64,000 nucleotides of DNA from Sepioteuthis lessoniana. Lineage: Eukaryota; Mollusca; Cephalopoda; Myopsida; Loliginidae. The position numbers were made by a program, and so were the translations under genes. Location: assembly GCA_963585895.1 (NCBI GenBank), contig OY757904.1:6738630-6802629 (forward strand), in the 5' to 3' direction. The notes below the pieces were generated by a model. The model saw only the letters and a program-made list of their open reading frames with translations, did no database searches and was not told the DNA's origin. Shown piece after piece: positions 60,421 to 64,000 of the stretch; the stretch's first letter is position 1; every line of letters begins with the position of its first letter.

Positions 60421-63080
60421 GGATTGTAGAGTGTACTACTTGTTAGAAATGTTGAATGAGGACAAGCACAAACTGACACATTTTTATTCAATAATGGACA
60501 ATACACAAGCAATCAGACGAATAAGGTCTTTTCTTAGCCTTTAATCACAAAAATATTCAAATTTATTCTAACTTTAAACTTTTGGAGTTTGTTTTTAATT
60601 CCAAATTAGACCTATCAAATATTTTCTTTTTAAATAGTAGTTGTTGATTTCTTCTCACCTGCATAAAAAAAAGAAAAAGAGCCTGTGACAACTACTAACC
60701 ATGCTTTTTTTTCTCATTCCCCTAGGTAGCAGGTTAAATTAAGACATGCTAATAATTTAAATCAAAACTGAACATTTTATTCTTTTTACTTCATATTATT
60801 ACAAGAGATTAATCTAAACGTTGCAGGATTATTTTCTCCTTACAACTTTTTCGCCCACTTCAAGAGATTCCTTAAAATTATGTTGTACGTAACATTGAAA
60901 TGTTTAGAGTAAGACGACCGACTGTCTCTAGAGAAATTTCCGTTAACATGAGCGATATATCTGGGTCAGCATTTTCCAAATTACACGTCCGACCCCAGAT
61001 TTAAGCAACTTTTTGTATAACTGAACTAAACAAACAAGATAGGAACTCCGATTCATAAAATTGGAAAATTCCTTAGCCAATCACTATCAGTCATCTCCAT
61101 GTAATGTTCTATGCAAGTAGTGTTTATGCTAGAAAGGAAAAAAAAAGGGGGGGTACACTATTTACATCAAGTTCAAGAAAAAGAATGGTTTGAGAGAATG
61201 CAGAAAATAATATTTAATTGCAATTAAAACTTGATGGTTAACTTTATAGGGATGTAAAAATATTTTGAATGAATAGAGATTAGATTTCCCCCTGCTATAA
61301 TTATTCAGATATATCATGGAAACAACACAGTGCTTTCTTGGCAAGAATTTTAAAATGAAGATCAAATTCAATATTTAATTATCATACAAAATATACTATG
61401 TTCTTGATGTATCACTGTTTAAAAAAAAAAAAGTTAGAGGAAAAAAAACAACTTTAGCTACGGTACCTATGCTCAAAGTTAAATCAATTGGCTTCCTTAG
61501 TTAATCATGCTTAAGATTGATTTCACTTGAAGCCACAAGACCATGATTTATCAAATTGTGGATTTTTATTCTTTAAGTCGGTTAATTTATTAGATTCTTG
61601 ACATAATTTATGTACCGATTTAAAAAAAGAAAAAAAAAAAAAACTATACTAACATTGTATAGTTGCTTGAATTAAATTCAAGCCAGTTCTCCACATCTAA
61701 AGTGTAAGCCAAGAGTTGGAAAATCTATTATATGGACAAATCAATTTAAAGCTACAAAACAAAAGAAATCATTTTGAATAAAATTTCAAGAGAAAAAAAA
61801 ATATCAGCATTTATTTTGGATCTAAATAGGCAATATAAATTTTAGAAACTTTATACAAATATATAATCAATACATCACTAATGAGTATATTGGAAGGAAT
61901 TTAATTCCTTACTTTGGACTACTCCTGTAAATAGCCATTTACTATGCCTTGTTTTGGCACAAGACCATAAGTATGATGTAGCCAGTTAAAAATCAAACAA
62001 ATATTCAGTTGTAATAATATGCAAGACAAATTCACAACCCATGACAACACCACGGCACTCACCATTCATGTCAATATAAAAGTAGATAATTTATATTAAT
62101 TAATATTAGTCCACTATTGACAGTCAATTTCATGTACAGCTACTAAATATGCATACTTATTGAACCCCGGAGAAAGGTTTTAATGTAAAATAAAAAGTTT
62201 GTTCATCATAGTGAATGAAAGATTTTCATCAGGAGGAAGATCAGTAACAAACAATTGGAAGCCATGTTGCAGTAAAGCACAATTCTTCAAACAAGTTTCC
62301 AAATTTATAAAAAAAATTATCAATTACTGATATTTAATTTAACATTACCAATTAAGATTATAGGTAATTCTTGGAGATGTTAAATAATTACACAACATTA
62401 TTTAGTAAAGATTAAAACTGAATAAAAAAAATGTTCAAGTCAAGAAATCTCTTGAGTGTCACTCAAAAATATTTCTCTACAATTTTCTTCTCAATATTAA
62501 CTTGATAATATAAAAAGATATTATTGGTAAATGCCTTTGCTACCATTTAGATTTATCTTTTATAATATAACAATTACAATTTGTAACTAAGGAATCCTTT
62601 TCACAGTTATTATAATTAGCTTTGATACAAGTCTTGACCTCATATATCCATGTTTACACAGTTTCATGTGATCCTGTCTTTCAATTTTAATTTAAGATTT
62701 ATTAATCTATATCAATAAATCTAAAATCAATTCTTAAGACTATTTTGCATTCAGATAATATATAAAAGCATAATTTTAAAAACCAAACAAATTTAATTCC
62801 AAAATATTATCTAATAGATTAATAGTATGTGGCATATGTCTTACATCAAATTTCAGAAACTATTATTCTTCAGATTTTCTATGCAGATTTATTTTTCAAA
62901 TTTAAAATAATCTTCACACCTCTTTATAGCTTGTGAATTTTTTTTTACAGGGGTGGAAGTGGGAGAGTTATACATTTGCAGAAACAAATAAAAATAAGGG
63001 AATAGGAATTCAACCCAACAGTTAAGAAATAGCCATCTTCCTGATTTATAACCGAGTTTTAGTTCTAAGAATTTTTTCTA

Positions 63081-63130
<50 letters not shown>

Positions 63131-64000
63131 GAGATGTACCTTATTATCTTAACCCAATGGATATTTTAAATTTTGCATCTCTTATCATAATGCAGAGGAT
63201 ATTTTAATTTTTTCAGATGGAGTTGAAACATTCATTTGCTTATACAGCAATTCCTATAGTGGCATTGTTTTAATCCTGAAAATATCCTGCATGGCAACAG
63301 GAACAACACACAACTGACAGAGCTTACACGAATAAGGTATCTAAAAGATTCAAAACCTTTTTAAAAAATTCTTTTAAATGTTTGAAAACCAGACAGACAA
63401 TTGTGAATCAAAAAGTTTCTAGACTCTCAGTCAGAGGCAACTATCTTTCCAGTTAAAGTTTTTATATCTCACAACAATCATTTAGCCTCTCTTTTCCCTT
63501 GTACTTCAATTTCCCTATTTTCAGGACATGCTTTGAATAGTTCCTGTGCTTATTGAGTCATTGATAATTCTCTCCTCAAGATTTAAACAATAGATATAAG
63601 TCATTTTTTTCTCTTTTCAACATATTTTATTATAGTGCCTTCAAGTTTGATATGAAAGTGGTCAAAAAAATATTTACAATGAAACTATATTTATTTATTT
63701 GCAAATTATTTTCCTTTTCCTTGTTTTTCATATCTTAATTTTTCCACAGTTATCAATAAGCAACCTATCTTTGAGATGTTGAGTAATAAGGAGATGTGAA
63801 TTTTTGAGCTTGTCAAAAAATACTTATTTCTGATGAATTTCCAGAATTAAAAAAATTCAATATGAATTTTCCTTTTACTGTTAATTTTTTTCAACATTTT
63901 AAACTATAGTTGGGTGGGCAGATTACATGTTAGAGTTCATATTTCATGAAATTCTTTTTTAAACCAATTTTTCAAATAAAATATTTTGTGTCAATTGGAT
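60421..64000. other. A+T-rich DNA, no gene recognised
   Basis: No credible exon on either strand and no SAM-domain text. (TG)n at 63086-63126. ORFs up to about 70 codons are compositional. Confidence 0.6.
63086..63126. repeat. (TG)n microsatellite
   Basis: About 20 dinucleotides. Confidence 0.95.

Overview
The window is A+T-rich animal DNA: small exons in long introns, many (AT)n/(TG)n tracts, tRNA-derived SINEs, and decayed mariner and LINE copies. The repeat types and the look of the coding sequence fit a mollusc, probably a cephalopod such as an octopus. That placement is inference from family resemblance and was not checked by a search.

One gene dominates and is read on the minus strand. 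It is an Ack-like (TNK2-family) non-receptor tyrosine kinase. From 5' to 3' I find: a candidate first exon near 59.2 kb (5' UTR plus a six-residue start); exons at 29.4-29.65, 26.9-27.1, 23.2-23.4 and 21.3-21.4 kb carrying the kinase N-lobe, hinge, HRD catalytic loop, DFG motif and activation loop; a 200-N assembly gap (20531-20730) in the interval where the kinase C-lobe exon(s) must lie; exons at 18.4-18.5 and 18.2-18.3 kb forming an SH3 domain; then exons at 17.1-17.3, 14.3-14.5, 13.6 and 10.5-10.8 kb; a candidate 18-nt microexon at 6.75 kb; and a very large exon at 2.27-4.98 kb coding for a proline-rich, low-complexity tail. All junctions within each contiguous exon block are phase-compatible. 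The last visible exon ends in a TAA that overlaps a good splice donor, so the true C-terminus (a UBA region in TNK2) may lie beyond position 1. No SAM-like N-terminal domain of the family was found in the window.

The introns hold most of the other content. Mobile elements: a mariner relic at 12.4-13.1 kb, a SINE with perfect 11-bp target-site duplications at 13.25 kb, an LTR-retroelement integrase fragment around the N gap, a Jockey-like LINE tail at 21.9-22.6 kb, a mariner N-terminal fragment at 28.6-29.0 kb, an R4/Dong-like LINE relic at 30.4-32.4 kb, an RTE-like LINE at 34.8-38.8 kb split by a complete 1.28-kb mariner, a Tc1-like relic near 39.2 kb, several SINEs between 40 and 49 kb, and two piggyBac-type MITE candidates (7.2 and 52.3 kb). 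The rest is A+T-rich intron in which I see no gene.

I do not see a previously undescribed biological system here. The points most worth following are the missing C-lobe exon at the gap, the candidate microexon that changes frame with acceptor choice, the donor/stop overlap, the five-residue tandem repeat in the tail, and the nested transposon with an exact TA target.
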